Positions 42,485 through 50,796 of a stretch of 64,000 nucleotides of DNA are shown here, in pieces. The position numbers and the translations under genes were made by a program. Numbering within the stretch: the first letter of the stretch is position 1; the number at the start of each line of letters is the position of its first letter. The notes beneath the pieces are model-generated. The model did not search any database and was not told the DNA's origin. It saw only the letters and a list, made by a program, of their open reading frames with translations. Location: assembly GCF_030406325.1 (NCBI RefSeq), contig NZ_JAUEQY010000024.1, positions 62,001 through 126,000 on the forward strand. The letters are read 5' to 3'. The DNA is from Actinomadura sp. DC4 (GTDB lineage Bacteria; Actinomycetota; Actinomycetes; Streptosporangiales; Streptosporangiaceae).

Positions 42485-44365
42485 TTGCACCGTAACTTCG
42501 CCAAACTGCCCGGCGCCGCGTGGCTCGGCGTCAACTTCTGGTCCCGTACCGGCGGGCCGCTCATGTGGCGTTCGTACGACCCGCGCGTCGTACGCGAGGA
42601 GCTCGACGTGCTTCGCGAGCACGGGCTGAACACCACGCGGTCCTTCTACTACTGGCCCGACTTCATGCCCGAGCCCGACCGGATCGACGAGACGCTCGCC
42701 GGGCACTACGCGGACTTCCTGGAGGCGCACGCCGAGCGGGACATGAAGACCATCCCGACCTTCATCGTCGGGCACATGTCGGGGGCGAACTGGGACCCGG
42801 CGTGGCGGGAGGGCCGCGACCTGTACGCGGACGTGTGGATGGTGGACCGGCAGGCGTGGTTCGCCGAGGAGATGACCCGGCGCTACACCGGGCACCCGGC
42901 GGTCGCCGGGTGGCTGATCACCAACGAGATGCCGATCTACGGGGGAAAGGCGCCGACCGAGCAGGTCACGGCGTGGGCCCGGCTGATGGTCTCGGCCGTA
43001 CGCGCCGGCGGGGCGAAGGAACCGGTCTCGATCGGCGACGGCGCCTGGGGCGTCGAGGTGACCGGGGAGGACAACGGGTTCTCCGTACGCGACCTGGCCG
43101 CGATCACCGACTTCGTCGGCCCGCACGTCTATCGCATGGAGGACGACCTGGTCCGCCAGCACTACAACACGGCGTTCATCTGCGAGCTCGCCGGGACGTA
43201 CGGCCGCCCGGTGGTGCTGGAGGAGTTCGGCTGCTCCTCTGACTTCGTCTCCGACGCCAACGCGGCCCACTACTACCGGCAGGTGCTCCACAACAGCCTG
43301 CTCGGCGGCGCGACCGGCTGGCTCGGCTGGAACAACACCGACTTCGACCTCATCGACCAGCCGCCGTACAGCCACCACCCGTTCGAGCTGCACTTCGGCC
43401 TGACCCGCGTCGACGGCACGCCCAAGCCCGCGCTGGAGGAGATGCGCCGCTTCGGGCGCACCCTCGCCGAGATCGACCTGGCCGCCTGCGAGCGCGCCGA
43501 GACCGACGTGGCCCTCGTCGTGCCGTCCGTGCTCGACGCCGGGTTCCCGTTCACGGTCGGCGGCGACCGTACGTACGCGTTCGGCACGCTGCGGCAGGCG
43601 TACGTCTCCGCGCGGGTGGCGGACCTGGCGGTCGGGCTCACCCGCGAGACCGGCGGCATCGCGCCGGACGCCCGCCTGTACCTCGTCCCGTCGGCCAAGC
43701 AGCTCACCGGCCCGGGCTGGCGACGGCTGGAGGAACTGGCCGAGGGCGGCGCCACGGTGTACGTCTCGTACTCCGCGGGCCCGCACGGCTGGCAGCGCGG
43801 TCCCTGGTACTCCCACATGAACGCCATGTTCGGCGTCGAGCACCGGCTGACGTACGGGCTGGCGGACCCGATCGAGGACGAGCTGGTCCAGCTCACCTTC
43901 ACGACGGACTTCGGCTCACTGCGCTCGGGGACCACGCTGACTGTACGCGCCGCCGGCACCGCGCACAGCCGCTCCTACCTGCCCGTCGAGCCCACGACGG
44001 CGGAGGTCGTCGCGACCGACGGGCACGGGCGGCCCGCGGTGCTGCGCCGCAGGCACGGCGACGGCTGGATCGTCCTGTGCACCTATCCGCTGGAGCACAT
44101 GGCCGCGGTCACCCCGCGCGTCAACCCCGAGCCGACCCACCGGCTGTACGACGCGCTCGCCGAGATCGCCGGGGTACGCCGGCCGGTGACCGTCGCGGAC
44201 CCGCGGGTCTCCGCGGACGTCCTCGTGCGCGCCGACGGCACGAGGTTCGCCGTTCTCGTCAGCCAGGCCGACGTCGAGGTCAAGGTCACCCCTCAGGCAA
44301 CACCCGCGCAAGAGGAGGTCGCGCTCGAGCCGTATGGTGTGCTCGTGCTGGAGCTTCGACCTTGA
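42485..44365 (+). CDS. Intracellular clan GH-A glycoside hydrolase (beta-mannanase/beta-mannosidase-like)
   Basis: A 626-residue enzyme without signal peptide. The N-terminal TIM barrel (LGVNFWSRTGGPLMWRSYD to about 330) has the acid/base in WLITNEMP (Glu148) and the nucleophile in VVLEEFG (Glu247), the clan GH-A pattern of GH5-like mannan-active enzymes. A GH42-like trimerisation-type domain (LYLVPSAKQLTGPGWRRLEELAEGGATVYVSY) and a beta-sandwich end follow. Rare TTG start with GAGAGG upstream. It should hydrolyse imported beta-mannosides; the exact linkage is uncertain. Confidence 0.83.
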   Translation: MHRNFAKLPGAAWLGVNFWSRTGGPLMWRSYDPRVVREELDVLREHGLNTTRSFYYWPDFMPEPDRIDETLAGHYADFLEAHAERDMKTIPTFIVGHMSGANWDPAWREGRDLYADVWMVDRQAWFAEEMTRRYTGHPAVAGWLITNEMPIYGGKAPTEQVTAWARLMVSAVRAGGAKEPVSIGDGAWGVEVTGEDNGFSVRDLAAITDFVGPHVYRMEDDLVRQHYNTAFICELAGTYGRPVVLEEFGCSSDFVSDANAAHYYRQVLHNSLLGGATGWLGWNNTDFDLIDQPPYSHHPFELHFGLTRVDGTPKPALEEMRRFGRTLAEIDLAACERAETDVALVVPSVLDAGFPFTVGGDRTYAFGTLRQAYVSARVADLAVGLTRETGGIAPDARLYLVPSAKQLTGPGWRRLEELAEGGATVYVSYSAGPHGWQRGPWYSHMNAMFGVEHRLTYGLADPIEDELVQLTFTTDFGSLRSGTTLTVRAAGTAHSRSYLPVEPTTAEVVATDGHGRPAVLRRRHGDGWIVLCTYPLEHMAAVTPRVNPEPTHRLYDALAEIAGVRRPVTVADPRVSADVLVRADGTRFAVLVSQADVEVKVTPQATPAQEEVALEPYGVLVLELRP

Positions 44366-45315
44366 CAGACCTACGTGAACCGCCCCCCACCGGAGCGGCC
44401 CCCGCCGGGGTGAGCGTGCTCGCCGTGGACGTCGGCGGCACCAAGCTGGCGGCCGCGCCGGTCCATCCGGACGGCCGCCTCGGCGAGCTCGTGACGCGGC
44501 CGACGCCGGACGGCGACGCCGAGACGGTGTGGTCCGCCCTCGCCGCCGTGGTCACCGAGGCGATCGGCGACGGCGCCGTGTCCGGCGCGGGCATCGGCTC
44601 GGCCGGCCCGCTCGACGCGGTCGCCGGCACCGTGAGCCCGGTGAACATCCCCGCCTGGCGCGGCTTCCCGCTGCGCGACCGGCTCGCCGCGCTGCTGGCC
44701 GGCCGCCCGGTCGTCCTGGTGAACGACGCGGTGGCCGGCGCGGTCGGGGAGTACCACCACGGCGCGGGCCGCGGCGTCCGCGCCATGCTCGGCATGGTCG
44801 TCTCGACCGGCGTCGGCGGCGGCCTGATCCTCGACGGGCGGGTGTACGCCGGGAACACCGGAAACGCCGGGCATATCGGGCACACCATCGTCGACATCGA
44901 CGGCGACCCCTGCCCGTGCGGCGCGCACGGCTGCGTCGAGACGATCACCTCCGGGCCCGCGATGGTCCGCTGGGCGCTCCGTAACGGCTGGAGCGGCGCT
45001 GCGCCCACCGGAGTGGCGCTCGCCGCCTCGGCCCGCGACGGCGACGCGGTCGCCCTGGCCGCCTTCGAGCGGTCCGCGCGGGCCCTGGCCGCCGGCATCG
45101 CCTCCGCCGCCGCGCTCTGCGACCTCGACCGCGTGGTGATCGGCGGCGGAGTGGCACGCGCCTGGGACCTGCTCGAACCCCCGCTGACCGCCTCGATGGG
45201 CGCGTACGCCGGGCTCGCCTTCGTACGCCGGGTGGAGATCGTCCGGTCCGAGCTCGACGGGCAGGCCGGCCTGCTCGGCGTCGCCGCCCTGGTCCACGAC
45301 CCCGAAATGGCCTGA
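44362..45315 (+). CDS. ROK family sugar kinase
   Basis: A 317-residue ROK protein without DNA-binding domain, hence a kinase. The ATP motif is AVDVGGTKLA (22-31). VVSTGVGGGLILDGRVYAGNTGNAGHIGH carries the sugar-binding EGH-type segment, and the zinc motif is CPCGAHGCVET. It phosphorylates a hexose (glucose, mannose or N-acetyl sugar); the neighbouring mannose-6-phosphate isomerase favours mannose. TTG at 44362 overlaps the hydrolase stop by 4 bases (TTGA) and has GGAG upstream. GTG at 44410 is the alternative start. Confidence 0.9.
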   Translation: MTDLREPPPTGAAPAGVSVLAVDVGGTKLAAAPVHPDGRLGELVTRPTPDGDAETVWSALAAVVTEAIGDGAVSGAGIGSAGPLDAVAGTVSPVNIPAWRGFPLRDRLAALLAGRPVVLVNDAVAGAVGEYHHGAGRGVRAMLGMVVSTGVGGGLILDGRVYAGNTGNAGHIGHTIVDIDGDPCPCGAHGCVETITSGPAMVRWALRNGWSGAAPTGVALAASARDGDAVALAAFERSARALAAGIASAAALCDLDRVVIGGGVARAWDLLEPPLTASMGAYAGLAFVRRVEIVRSELDGQAGLLGVAALVHDPEMA

Positions 45316-45316
45316 C

Positions 45317-46444
45317 ATGCAGCTTCTCGACAATCCCATCCAGGAGTACGCCTGGGGTTCGCACACCGTGCTCGCCGGCTTCCTCGGCCGGCCCGTCCCC
45401 ACCGAGGCGCCACAGGCGGAGCTGTGGATCGGCGCGCATCCCGCCGCGCCGTCGAGGCTGCCGTCCGGGCAGGCCCTGGGCGCGCTCATCGACGCCGACC
45501 CGGAGGCGGCTCTCGGGCCCGCGTCGATCGCGGCCTTCGGCCCCCGGCTGCCGTTCCTGCTCAAGGTCCTCGCGGTGGCCGAGCCGCTGTCGCTGCAGGT
45601 CCACCCGGACCGCGAGCAGGCCGAACGCGGCTTCGCCGCCGAGCGGAGACCGGCCGGCGACCCCGCCCGCAACTACAAGGACTCCTGGCCCAAGCCCGAG
45701 ATCCTCTGCGCGCTGACCGACTTCCACGCGCTGTGCGGCCTGCGCGACCCGGCGGAGAGCGCCGAGCTGCTCGGCCGGATCCCGGCACTGGCCCCGGTGA
45801 CCGCCCTGCTCGCCGCCGGCGACCTGCGCGCCGCGTTCGAGGCCCTGCTGACCTGGCCGAACCCGAAGGACGTCGTGGCCGAGGCCGGCGCCGTCGCGCC
45901 CGAGCCGTACGCCTCGCTGGCGGCGCGTTACCCCGGCGACATGGGGGTGATCGTGGCGATGCTGCTGAACGAGGTGCGCCTGCGGCCCGGCCAGGCGCTG
46001 TACGTCCCGCCGCGCCGCCCGCACGCCTACCTCAGCGGCACCGGGGTCGAGCTGATGGCCGGCTCGGACAACGTCCTGCGCGCCGGGCTGACGCCCAAGC
46101 ATGTCGACGTGCCCGAACTCCTGTCCGTCGCGTCGTTCGAGCCCAGCCCGCCCGGTGTGGTCGAGCCGGAGGGGCGTACTGGTCCTGTGCGCGGCGAGGA
46201 CGTCTACGCCACGCCCGCGCCGGAGTTCCGCCTGTCACGCCTGGACGCCGCCCGGGCGCCCGTCCTGCCCGCGGCCGGTCCGCAGCTGCTGCTGTGCGCC
46301 GAGGGGAGCGTACGGCTGCGGCGCGACGGGCGGGAGACCGAGCTGAGCAGGGGAGACGCCGTGTTCGCCGGCCACCGTGGCGGCCCGGTCGAGGTGACCG
46401 GGTCCGGCACGGTGTTCCGCGCGAGCCTTCCGGTCAGGGAGTGA
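45317..46444 (+). CDS. manA: Mannose-6-phosphate isomerase, class I
   Basis: A 375-residue type I phosphomannose isomerase: MQLLDNPIQEYAWGSHTVLAGFLG start, zinc and active-site region LSLQVHPDREQAERGF, KPEILCALTDFHALCG, and PPRRPHAYLSGTGVELMAGSDNVLRAGLTPKHVD, where the catalytic arginine follows DNV. It interconverts mannose-6-phosphate and fructose-6-phosphate in the cytosol, linking mannose to glycolysis. It follows the ROK gene after one base and closes the operon. The 3' end overlaps the convergent esterase gene by 11 bases. Confidence 0.95.
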   Translation: MQLLDNPIQEYAWGSHTVLAGFLGRPVPTEAPQAELWIGAHPAAPSRLPSGQALGALIDADPEAALGPASIAAFGPRLPFLLKVLAVAEPLSLQVHPDREQAERGFAAERRPAGDPARNYKDSWPKPEILCALTDFHALCGLRDPAESAELLGRIPALAPVTALLAAGDLRAAFEALLTWPNPKDVVAEAGAVAPEPYASLAARYPGDMGVIVAMLLNEVRLRPGQALYVPPRRPHAYLSGTGVELMAGSDNVLRAGLTPKHVDVPELLSVASFEPSPPGVVEPEGRTGPVRGEDVYATPAPEFRLSRLDAARAPVLPAAGPQLLLCAEGSVRLRRDGRETELSRGDAVFAGHRGGPVEVTGSGTVFRASLPVRE

Positions 46445-47468
46445 GCCGCTTCGCCAGCCAGGCGAGCGCGAGCGGATAGCGGTACTCGATGCCGGCGTGG
46501 CCCGCCTCGAACAGCTCGAAGGAGATCACGTCCTCGGCGACCCCCGCGGCCTCGGCCGCGCGCCGGAACGCGACCGCGCCGAAGTCGAGGTACCACTCGT
46601 CCTTGGTGCCGGCGTCGATCCAGATCGCCTTCATCGAGCGCAGCGCCTCGCCGTAGGCCGGCTCGGCCGCCATGCGCACGGGGTCGCGGGCGAGCCAGCG
46701 CGACCAGATGTCGGGGATGACCTCGCCCGTGTCGTCGAAGGGCAGCCGTACGGTGCCGTCCTCCTCGGCGGAGTAGCACGCGGCGTAGCCGTACAGCTCG
46801 ATGAGCTTGAGGTCGGTGCTCTTGGTGCCGGGGATCCGGCTGCGGAAGTCGGCGAGGAACCTGTCCACCGACCCGTCGTAGGAGTCGCGCAGCATCCGCG
46901 CGGCGTCCGGGAAGTCGCCGCGGTAGCAGACGTCGAAGAGGGCGTCGCCCGCGTGTGTGGCCAGCGCGCCGAACAGGTCCGGCCGGAGCATCGGCGTGAC
47001 CATCGCGCCGTAGCCGCCGCTGGACTTGCCACTGATCGCCCGGTGGTCGCGGTCGGGCAGCGTACGGTAGTGCGCGTCCACCCACGGCACGACCTCGTCG
47101 CACAGGTAGGAGTGGTAGCGCCCGGTGCCCGGCGAGTCGAGGAACTGGCTGCCGCCCACCGAGGTCCAGGCGTCGACGTACACCACGATCACCGGCGGGG
47201 CGTCGCCGCGCGCGAAGACCTCGTCGGCCAGCTCGGGGAACGGCCGCCGCCACGGCGTCCGGTTGTGCCACATGCCGAGGTGGCCGGTGAAGCCCTGGAT
47301 CACATAGACCGTGGGGTAGCGGCGGTCCGGCTCGTCGTCGTAGCCCGGCGGGACGTAGACCTCCAGCGGCCGCTCGTGCGGGTCGCCGAGCGGGTTGCCG
47401 CGCAGCAGCTCGCTGGTGAGCACGTGCTCGTCGACGCGTCCGGCGAGGTCGGCGGACCAGGGCAGCAT
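46434..47468 (-). CDS. Putative esterase (esterase D/feruloyl-esterase-like alpha/beta hydrolase)
   Basis: A 344-residue hydrolase of the Esterase (PF00756-like) family: LEVYVPPGYDDEPDRRYPTVYVIQGFTGH, the nucleophile elbow AISGKSSGGYGAM, an aspartate region IDAGTKDEWYLD and a late histidine FEAGHAGIEYR. Relatives remove acetyl or feruloyl groups from polysaccharides or transfer mycolates. There is no signal peptide. Convergent overlap with manA puts it next to, but not in, the mannoside operon; deacetylation of imported oligosaccharides is a possible role. Start supported by AAGGAGA. Confidence 0.85.
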   Translation of the reverse strand: MLPWSADLAGRVDEHVLTSELLRGNPLGDPHERPLEVYVPPGYDDEPDRRYPTVYVIQGFTGHLGMWHNRTPWRRPFPELADEVFARGDAPPVIVVYVDAWTSVGGSQFLDSPGTGRYHSYLCDEVVPWVDAHYRTLPDRDHRAISGKSSGGYGAMVTPMLRPDLFGALATHAGDALFDVCYRGDFPDAARMLRDSYDGSVDRFLADFRSRIPGTKSTDLKLIELYGYAACYSAEEDGTVRLPFDDTGEVIPDIWSRWLARDPVRMAAEPAYGEALRSMKAIWIDAGTKDEWYLDFGAVAFRRAAEAAGVAEDVISFELFEAGHAGIEYRYPLALAWLAKRLTP

Positions 47469-47479
47469 GTGATCTCCTT

Positions 47480-47500
47480 CGGTCGGGTACGGCCCGACCG
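47480..47500. promoter_or_regulatory. Inverted repeat just upstream of the esterase start
   Basis: CGGTCGGG at 47480-47487 and CCCGACCG at 47493-47500 surround a 5-base loop. The repeat ends 11 bases before the esterase ATG, next to its ribosome site. It may be an operator or a hairpin masking translation. Confidence 0.4.
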
Positions 47501-47515
47501 TATCCGGAGAGGCGT

Positions 47516-47549
47516 GAGCGGTCGCGGGAGACCTCTCCCGCGACCGCTC
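47516..47549 (-). terminator. Strong hairpin terminator after the mini-DUF397 gene
   Basis: GAGCGGTCGCGGGAGA at 47516-47531 and TCTCCCGCGACCGCTC at 47534-47549 are exact complements, giving a 15-16 base stem. It lies 13 bases past the stop of the minus-strand mini-DUF397 gene. Confidence 0.8.
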
Positions 47550-47561
47550 GTCACAGCGTCG

Positions 47562-47672
47562 TCAATGCTCGTTCTCGGTGCCGAAAACGCGTACTTCGAC
47601 ACAGTCAGCGCCCTGGGAGCTTCGGCTGCTCGTACGCCAGCCGCTGTCCGTGAGTTCGGGTTCGCCACTCAT
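47562..47672 (-). CDS. Mini-DUF397 protein (36 residues)
   Basis: A 36-residue frame beginning MSGEPELTDSGWRTSSRSSQ and containing GADCVEV, the first half of DUF397. It ends 11 residues after CVEV, without the usual VAVRDSKDP...W..F half. AGGAG lies directly before the ATG. It starts 29 bases after the stop of an XRE/DUF5753 regulator and is followed by a strong hairpin, which supports a real transcribed gene. It is the second shortened DUF397 of this window. Confidence 0.65.
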   Translation of the reverse strand: MSGEPELTDSGWRTSSRSSQGADCVEVRVFGTENEH

Positions 47673-47701
47673 CTCCTGCGCTCCTCTCGTGATGGAAACG
47701 G

Positions 47702-48586
47702 TCATCCCCTGGGATATGGGGACGTTTTCTTGAACTCATCCGCCACGAGGGCGATGAAGTCGGTCGACTCGTCGGGTGGCAGCGCCGCGGCTCGCAGGTG
47801 ATCGAACCAGGTCGTGTGCCGGCGGACGTCCTTGTCCTTCTCGAGGAAGATGTTCCCCGCGGGCGAGTCGACGTAGACGACGTCGAGATCGGTCGGGTCG
47901 GGGAAGCCGATGATGGTGAACGCTCCGCCGAGCCCCGGATGGGCGCCGCGGGTGAAGGGCAGCACCTGGATCGTGACACTCGGCAGCTCGTCCACCTCGA
48001 GGAGCCGGGCGAGCTGGGCCCGCATCACCGCGTGCCCGCCGATCGGGCGCCGCAGCACGGCCTCGTCGAGGACGGCCCACATCTCCAGCGTGCCCGCGTC
48101 GGCGAGCATGGCCTGGCGCCGCCGCCGCAGGGAGATCATGCGGTCGATGTTGGCCGCGCTCTCCGTCGGCTGGCCGACCTTGATCAGTGCGCGGCTGTAC
48201 TCCTCGGTCTGCAGCAGGCCGGGGACGAGATGAGTCTGGAACGTACGGATCGAGGCGGCCGACGCCTCGAGGCCGACGTAGGTGTCCAGGCCCGCGGAGA
48301 GCACGGATTCGTACTCCGTCCACCAGCCGCGCTGCTGGGCGTCTTTGGCCAGGGTGAGCAGCTGTTCGCGCTGGGTCGCGTCGCCGACCTGGTAGAGGTC
48401 GAGCATGTCGCGGACGTCGCGGATGCGGGCGACGGACTTGCCGGTCTCGATGCGGCTGACGCGCGACATCGAGCACTCGAGGTGCTTGGCGACATCCTCG
48501 ATCATGAGGGACGAGGCCTCACGCAGCCGGCGGAGTTCCATGCCCAGGCGGCGACGGCGGACCGTGGGACTTTGAGAATCGGACAT
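47702..48586 (-). CDS. XRE family regulator with DUF5753 domain
   Basis: A 294-residue protein with N-terminal HTH LGMELRRLREASSLMIEDVAKHLECSMSRVSRIETGKSVARIRDVRDMLDLY. The DUF5753 domain (EYESVLSAGLDTYVGLEASAASIRTFQTHLVPGLLQTEEYSRALI, then WAVLDEAVLRRPIGGHAVMRAQLARLLEV) follows. The start has GGAGGTG 4 bases upstream. It is followed by a mini-DUF397 gene, the same pair type as at 22563-23470, and is divergent from an unknown 91-residue gene across a 326-base gap. Confidence 0.9.
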   Translation of the reverse strand: MSDSQSPTVRRRRLGMELRRLREASSLMIEDVAKHLECSMSRVSRIETGKSVARIRDVRDMLDLYQVGDATQREQLLTLAKDAQQRGWWTEYESVLSAGLDTYVGLEASAASIRTFQTHLVPGLLQTEEYSRALIKVGQPTESAANIDRMISLRRRRQAMLADAGTLEMWAVLDEAVLRRPIGGHAVMRAQLARLLEVDELPSVTIQVLPFTRGAHPGLGGAFTIIGFPDPTDLDVVYVDSPAGNIFLEKDKDVRRHTTWFDHLRAAALPPDESTDFIALVADEFKKTSPYPRG

Positions 48587-48912
48587 CGTGCACCTCCAGG
48601 GCGACCGGCCTGGACGGAGAGAGGGGGACGAAGAGGGAACGGTGGACGGAAGCGGCCGGCGGCAGCGGAGGGCGCCGGATTGCTCGCCCCGAGATGCTGT
48701 CCGATGCTAAAGAGTATGCGGGCTTGGGTACAGACGGTCGGAGTTTTTGTCCGATACTACTTGCGTGCCTCATTTGAGCAGGTCATCCTGAAAATTGAGG
48801 TCACTCACGGTTGTCGGTTGAGTACCTCTTGCCACGACATGGCACTTTACCTGTTCAATGCTATGCGGCTCACCCTTTTGTGTCGTACTGGCAACCCCGA
48901 AAGGGCTGTTTG
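48587..48912. promoter_or_regulatory. 326-base intergenic region with two TGTCCGATRCT repeats
   Basis: No gene is supported here. TGTCCGATGCT at 48698-48708 and TGTCCGATACT at 48748-48758 are direct repeats 50 bases apart. They lie in the AT-richer part of the gap upstream of the XRE gene on the minus strand and the unknown gene on the plus strand. They are candidates for a regulator's binding sites. Confidence 0.4.
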
Positions 48913-49188
48913 ATGGCGGATGACGCCGATTCGTACGCGGTGTCACGACGACATCACCTAGCGACGCTGTCGTACGAAGCCGGCCTGCGTGGCCTGGAGA
49001 GTCGGCTCGTCGGCCCCGCCGGTGACATACTCCGGGTCGCCCGTCCGTCGGGCGGCCGCGACACGATGGTCCTCGCCGTCCCCGCCTCGGACGGGGGTTG
49101 GTCGTACCTGTGGGGTGGAGGCGGCAGCGCCGCCACCGCCGATCCGTCACGCGCCGCAGAGCTGATCGCCGCCTTTCTCGGTCACTGA
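48913..49188 (+). CDS. Small protein of unknown function (91 residues)
   Basis: The predicted 91-residue protein reads MADDADSYAVSRRHHLATLS, then LRGLESRLVGPAGDILRVARPSGGRDTMVLAVPASDGGWSYLWGGGGSAATADP and RAAELIAAFLGH. It has alternating beta-strand-like hydrophobics and a closing helix, with no membrane segment or known motif. It may be a partner of the neighbouring XRE system, as small acidic proteins often flank such regulators, but this is inference. Codon-position GC bias supports coding. The start at 48913 is uncertain because the frame remains open upstream. Confidence 0.6.
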   Translation: MADDADSYAVSRRHHLATLSYEAGLRGLESRLVGPAGDILRVARPSGGRDTMVLAVPASDGGWSYLWGGGGSAATADPSRAAELIAAFLGH

Positions 49189-49335
49189 CGAATTCGCGGC
49201 ACTACCCGCTCCCCCCTTCCCAAAACACCGCGTGCGAACGTATGTTCGATGTCGCCCGCCTTCCCCCGGGCCTGTGACCTCGGCGATGGTGTTCGGAAGG
49301 CGGGCGGCCCACGTGGGCGAAACGATGGTGTTCGG

Positions 49336-49611
49336 GTGAGCCGGGCGTACGGCGACCAGGTCCAGGTGTGGCTGGTGGACGGCCGTCCGTCACGGTTCGT
49401 GTGGGAGGGCCGGCTCTACACGGTGCTGCGCGTACTCGACCACTGGGTCACCACCCGCGACTGGTGGCGCGACCGCAACCCGGAGGCCGAGGAGGCCACG
49501 GCCCGGGAGTTCTGGCAGGTGGAGGCGACCCCCGACAAGGCGATCGGCGTTTACGAACTCCGCTACGACGGGGCGAGCGAGGCCTGGATGCTGTCGCGCG
49601 CCTGGAACTGA
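49336..49611 (+). CDS. DUF6504-like small protein
   Basis: About 91 residues with the pattern of an actinobacterial family annotated DUF6504: PSRFVWEGRLYTVLRVLDHWVTTRDWWRD, then AREFWQVEA and GVYELRYDGASEAWMLSRAWN. The tryptophan-rich beta protein usually lies near the DNA polymerase imuB/dnaE2 cassette, but no such genes occur here. No clear ribosome site is seen; GTG at 49336 is taken because similarity begins there. The family assignment is from memory and its function is unknown. Confidence 0.65.
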   Translation: MSRAYGDQVQVWLVDGRPSRFVWEGRLYTVLRVLDHWVTTRDWWRDRNPEAEEATAREFWQVEATPDKAIGVYELRYDGASEAWMLSRAWN

Positions 49612-49753
49612 ACCCAACCACCCGACGTACCGGCGTCGTCCACCTGCTGATCTCCGGGGTCGGTCTCGACGAGGCGGAGATCGCGACGACGACCAGGGAG
49701 GAGGCCGTCTCCAGGCTGCGGGTGTACTGGATCGACGGTCTCCGAACCCCTCC

Positions 49754-50779
49754 TCAGGCTCGTACGAAGTCGCGGATCGAGCGGAGGGTCGGTTCGTCCT
49801 TCACGCCGGCGATGAGCAGCGTGGTCACCGGGGAGTCGCGCCACAGGGTCAGGCGTTCCCTGATGCGGCCGAGCGGGCCCAGCAGCGAGATCGCGTCCGC
49901 CAGGGCGTCCGGGACCGCCTTGATCGCCTCCTCGCGCCGGCCCTCCAGGAACAGGTCCTGGACCCGCTCCGCCTCCTCCGCGTACCCCAGCCGCCCGATC
50001 AGATCCAGGTGGAAGTTGCGGTCCCGTGCTCCCATGCCGCCGATGTAGAACGCCAGCGGGATCTTGGCGACCTCCAGCGCGGCGGCGAGGTCGTCGGTGA
50101 CGATCGTCGTGACCGTCGCCGCGATGTCGAAGCCGGCCGGCCGGCCCGCCAGCGACTCCCCGAAGACCGGCTCGATCAGCGAGGGGTCCACGAACAGCGG
50201 CAGCCAGCCCTGGGCGATCTCGGCGGACAGGGCGACGTTCTTCGGGCCCTCGGCGCCGAGGTAGATCGGGATGTCGGGCCGTACGGGATGGGCGATCGAC
50301 TTGAGCGGCTTGCCGAGCCCGGTGACACCGTCCTCCGGGCCGTACTTCCGCAGCGGCAGCGGATAGTGCGGGCCCTCGCTGGTCACCGGCTCGGCCCGCC
50401 GCCAGACGTCGCGCAGGATGCCGACGTACTCCCGGGTGCGCGCCAGCGGCCGGGCGAACGGCACGCCGTACCAGCCCTCCACCACCTGCGGGCCGGACGC
50501 GCCGAGCCCGAGGGTGAGGCGCCCGCCGGACAGGGCGTCGAGGGTCAACGCGTGCATCGCGGTGGCGGCCGGGGTGCGCGCCGAGATCTGGGTGACGGCC
50601 GTGCCGAGCCCGATCCGCGACGTGCGCGCGCCGTACCAGGTCAGCGTCGTGAAGGCGTCGGAGCCGTACGCCTCGGCGGTGAAGACGTAGTCATAGCCGA
50701 GCCGTTCGGCGGCGAGGACCGTCTCGGTGTCGTCCTCGGGATCGCGCTGCCAGTAGCCGAGGTTGATGCCGAGCCTCAT
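49754..50779 (-). CDS. LLM class F420-dependent-type oxidoreductase
   Basis: A 341-residue luciferase-like monooxygenase-fold protein: MRLGINLGYWQRDPEDDTETVLAAERLGYDYVFTAEAYGSDAFTTL, GLGTAVTQISARTPAATAMHALTLDALSGGRLTLGLGASGPQVVEGWYG, and PIYLGAEGPKNVALSAEIAQGW. This long-branch group in mycobacteria and relatives uses coenzyme F420. The start has GGGAGG 5 bases upstream. A palindrome TAGAACGCGTTCTA lies 17 bases before the start, suggesting a KstR-like regulon, so a lipid or sterol substrate is possible. Confidence 0.9.
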   Translation of the reverse strand: MRLGINLGYWQRDPEDDTETVLAAERLGYDYVFTAEAYGSDAFTTLTWYGARTSRIGLGTAVTQISARTPAATAMHALTLDALSGGRLTLGLGASGPQVVEGWYGVPFARPLARTREYVGILRDVWRRAEPVTSEGPHYPLPLRKYGPEDGVTGLGKPLKSIAHPVRPDIPIYLGAEGPKNVALSAEIAQGWLPLFVDPSLIEPVFGESLAGRPAGFDIAATVTTIVTDDLAAALEVAKIPLAFYIGGMGARDRNFHLDLIGRLGYAEEAERVQDLFLEGRREEAIKAVPDALADAISLLGPLGRIRERLTLWRDSPVTTLLIAGVKDEPTLRSIRDFVRA

Positions 50780-50796
50780 GTGCGCCTCCCGTGAAT

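Noticed and set aside
41516-43843. A 775-codon minus-strand frame opposite the permease and glycosidase genes
   Set aside because: It crosses two well-supported plus-strand genes and shows only composition-driven repeats such as RHRE/GDR text.
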